In this document: piece after piece, positions 63,219-64,000 of the stretch
Layout of the letters: every line of letters starts with the position of its first letter
How positions within the stretch are numbered: position 1 is the stretch's first letter
Source of the DNA: Burkholderiales bacterium
GTDB taxonomy: Bacteria; Pseudomonadota; Gammaproteobacteria; Burkholderiales; Burkholderiaceae_E
Reading direction: 5' to 3'
Assembly (NCBI GenBank): GCA_026399835.1
Contig: JAPLQE010000083.1
Location: forward strand, 62,001-126,000
DNA length: 64,000 nucleotides
Made by a program: the position numbers and the translations under genes
The notes under the pieces: generated by a model
The model's input: the letters and a program-made list of their open reading frames with translations, nothing else
Databases searched by the model: none
Told to the model about the DNA's origin: nothing

Positions 63219-63688
63219 AGCGCGGCAATGAACAGCCCGATCATCACGAAGGTGATCACCACCTTCACGATGGTGCCGATCAGCAGGCCGATCCAGGTGG
63301 CCACGCCCACGTGGGCGGCGCGTGCCGCATTCCGGTCGGCCAGGTACTCGCCGATCGCCGCGCCCACCAGCGGCATGAACAGCAGCCCGATGAAGCCGGT
63401 GAAGATCCCGGCCACCGTGCCGATCGCGGCGCCGGCGACCGCCAGACGGCTCGCGCCGGCCTTGCGCGCACCGATGACCCCCGACGCATAGTCGGCCCCC
63501 CAGGCGAGCAGCATCAGCAGGCCGCAGACCGCGACCGTCCAGCCGGTGACCCGCGTGAAGCCGTCGATCCAGGCGGCGAGCAGGATGCCGGCGAACGCGA
63601 GCGCCGTGCCGGGCAGTGCCGGCAGGATCGTGCCCGCGACACCCGCGACGATCAGCACGACGGCGACGATCCAGAGCAGCGTGTCCAT
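63206..63688 (-). CDS. DUF456 family membrane protein
   Basis: 160 residues with five or six helices and the DUF456 pattern: LIVAGVAGTILPALPGTALAFAGILLAAW, GADYASGVIGARKAGASR, and FTGFIGLLFMPLVGAAIGEYLA. Function not established; members are small inner-membrane proteins. The ATG at 63688 starts directly at the first helix; a longer reading adds an Arg-rich lead. The last codons and stop lie within the 8-bp repeat. Confidence 0.88.
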   Translation of the reverse strand: MDTLLWIVAVVLIVAGVAGTILPALPGTALAFAGILLAAWIDGFTRVTGWTVAVCGLLMLLAWGADYASGVIGARKAGASRLAVAGAAIGTVAGIFTGFIGLLFMPLVGAAIGEYLADRNAARAAHVGVATWIGLLIGTIVKVVITFVMIGLFIAALLIR

Positions 63689-63826
63689 GCGGGGCCATCC
63701 TCGCGATCGGCCGCGGCGCGGCCCTCGTTCCAAGATGGGGGCGCCCAGCGGCCCCGTCAAGCCGGCGCACGCGCCGCGCGACTATGATCGGCCGGGCGCG
63801 CGCCCCACGCGCGCCAGGAGACGCCC

Positions 63827-64000
63827 TTGGACGACACGCATCCGCCCGGCCGCTATGTGCTCTACGGCGGCCTCGGCTCGCCGTACTCGATGAAGATGCG
63901 CGGCGTGCTGCGCTTCCGGCGCCTGCCGCACGACTGGGTGCAACTCGGCACGCCCGAGGCGCCCGAGGTGCTGTCGCGGGTGAAGGTGCCGGTGATCCCG
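63827..64000 (+). CDS. Glutathione S-transferase family protein, N-terminal part (partial)
   Basis: 58 codons to the window edge. [30 protein letters not shown] is the thioredoxin-like N-terminal domain of a GST, with Ser in GSPYS as the probable glutathione-activating residue, and VKVPVIP the cis-Pro strand. AGGAG at 63816-63820 is 6 bases before the TTG start at 63827, and TATGAT at 63783-63788 is a possible -10 box. The second, helical domain is beyond the window. Confidence 0.8.
   Translation, partial: MDDTHPPGRYVLYGGLGSPYSMKMRGVLRFRRLPHDWVQLGTPEAPEVLSRVKVPVIP

Overview
The window is very GC-rich, densely packed chromosomal DNA from a member of the Betaproteobacteria, most likely Burkholderiales. 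Pointers are the Bug-type (TctC) binding protein, the CaiB/aconitase-like catabolic genes, the M81 peptidase, the many ABC uptake operons closed by ATGA overlaps, and the codon use. No rRNA, tRNA, CRISPR array, prophage, integrase or insertion sequence was seen.

Layout. 1-3.9 kb: ABC importer (binding protein end, two permeases, ATPase) with a GpdQ-like phosphodiesterase. 3.9-4.4 kb: eroded spot with a histidine-kinase fragment and a DUF4258-DUF2283 fusion. 4.4-8.4 kb: 2-hydroxyacid dehydrogenase, divergent FMN 2-hydroxyacid oxidase, and a Fic AMPylator. 8.4-13.5 kb: five-gene operon (binding protein, permease, ATPase, amidase, MetX-like acyltransferase/hydrolase). 13.5-17.8 kb: ChaC-like cyclotransferase, M81 peptidase, GT1 glycosyltransferase. 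17.8-20.1 kb: small membrane proteins mixed with deletion scars (shortened DUF1801, headless GNAT, headless cupin) and DUF427. 20.1-24.5 kb: aconitase-like fusion, Bug binding protein, CoA-transferase with a trace of an HMG-CoA-lyase gene. 24.5-26.9 kb: hybrid kinase. 27-33.4 kb: glnT-glxBCD operon, divergent XRE-cupin regulator and FAD amine oxidoreductase, fitting the gamma-glutamylmethylamide/N-methylglutamate type of amine metabolism. 33.3-39.3 kb: periplasmic thioredoxin, acyl-CoA synthetase, GNAT, MASE1-PAS kinase.

39.4-57.1 kb is the most unusual part. A thioredoxin and a TolC-like outer-membrane channel converge on a 16-kb, six-gene operon. In transcription order it encodes a GAF-HlyD protein, a site-2-protease/HlyD fusion, a short SecA-like motor, a periplasmic adaptor, a giant LEPR-XLL/DUF4347 repeat protein (one-base frameshift at about 48259) and a membrane diguanylate cyclase. 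There is no ABC ATPase and no RND pump, so a SecA-like motor feeding a HlyD/TolC conduit for a giant surface protein is the natural reading. I regard this as the candidate undescribed system.

57.5-64 kb: glgC and glgA, a potassium channel with an altered filter, a TPR protein with a phosphomimetic receiver, a DUF456 protein whose stop codon lies in an 8-bp tandem repeat, and the start of a glutathione S-transferase.
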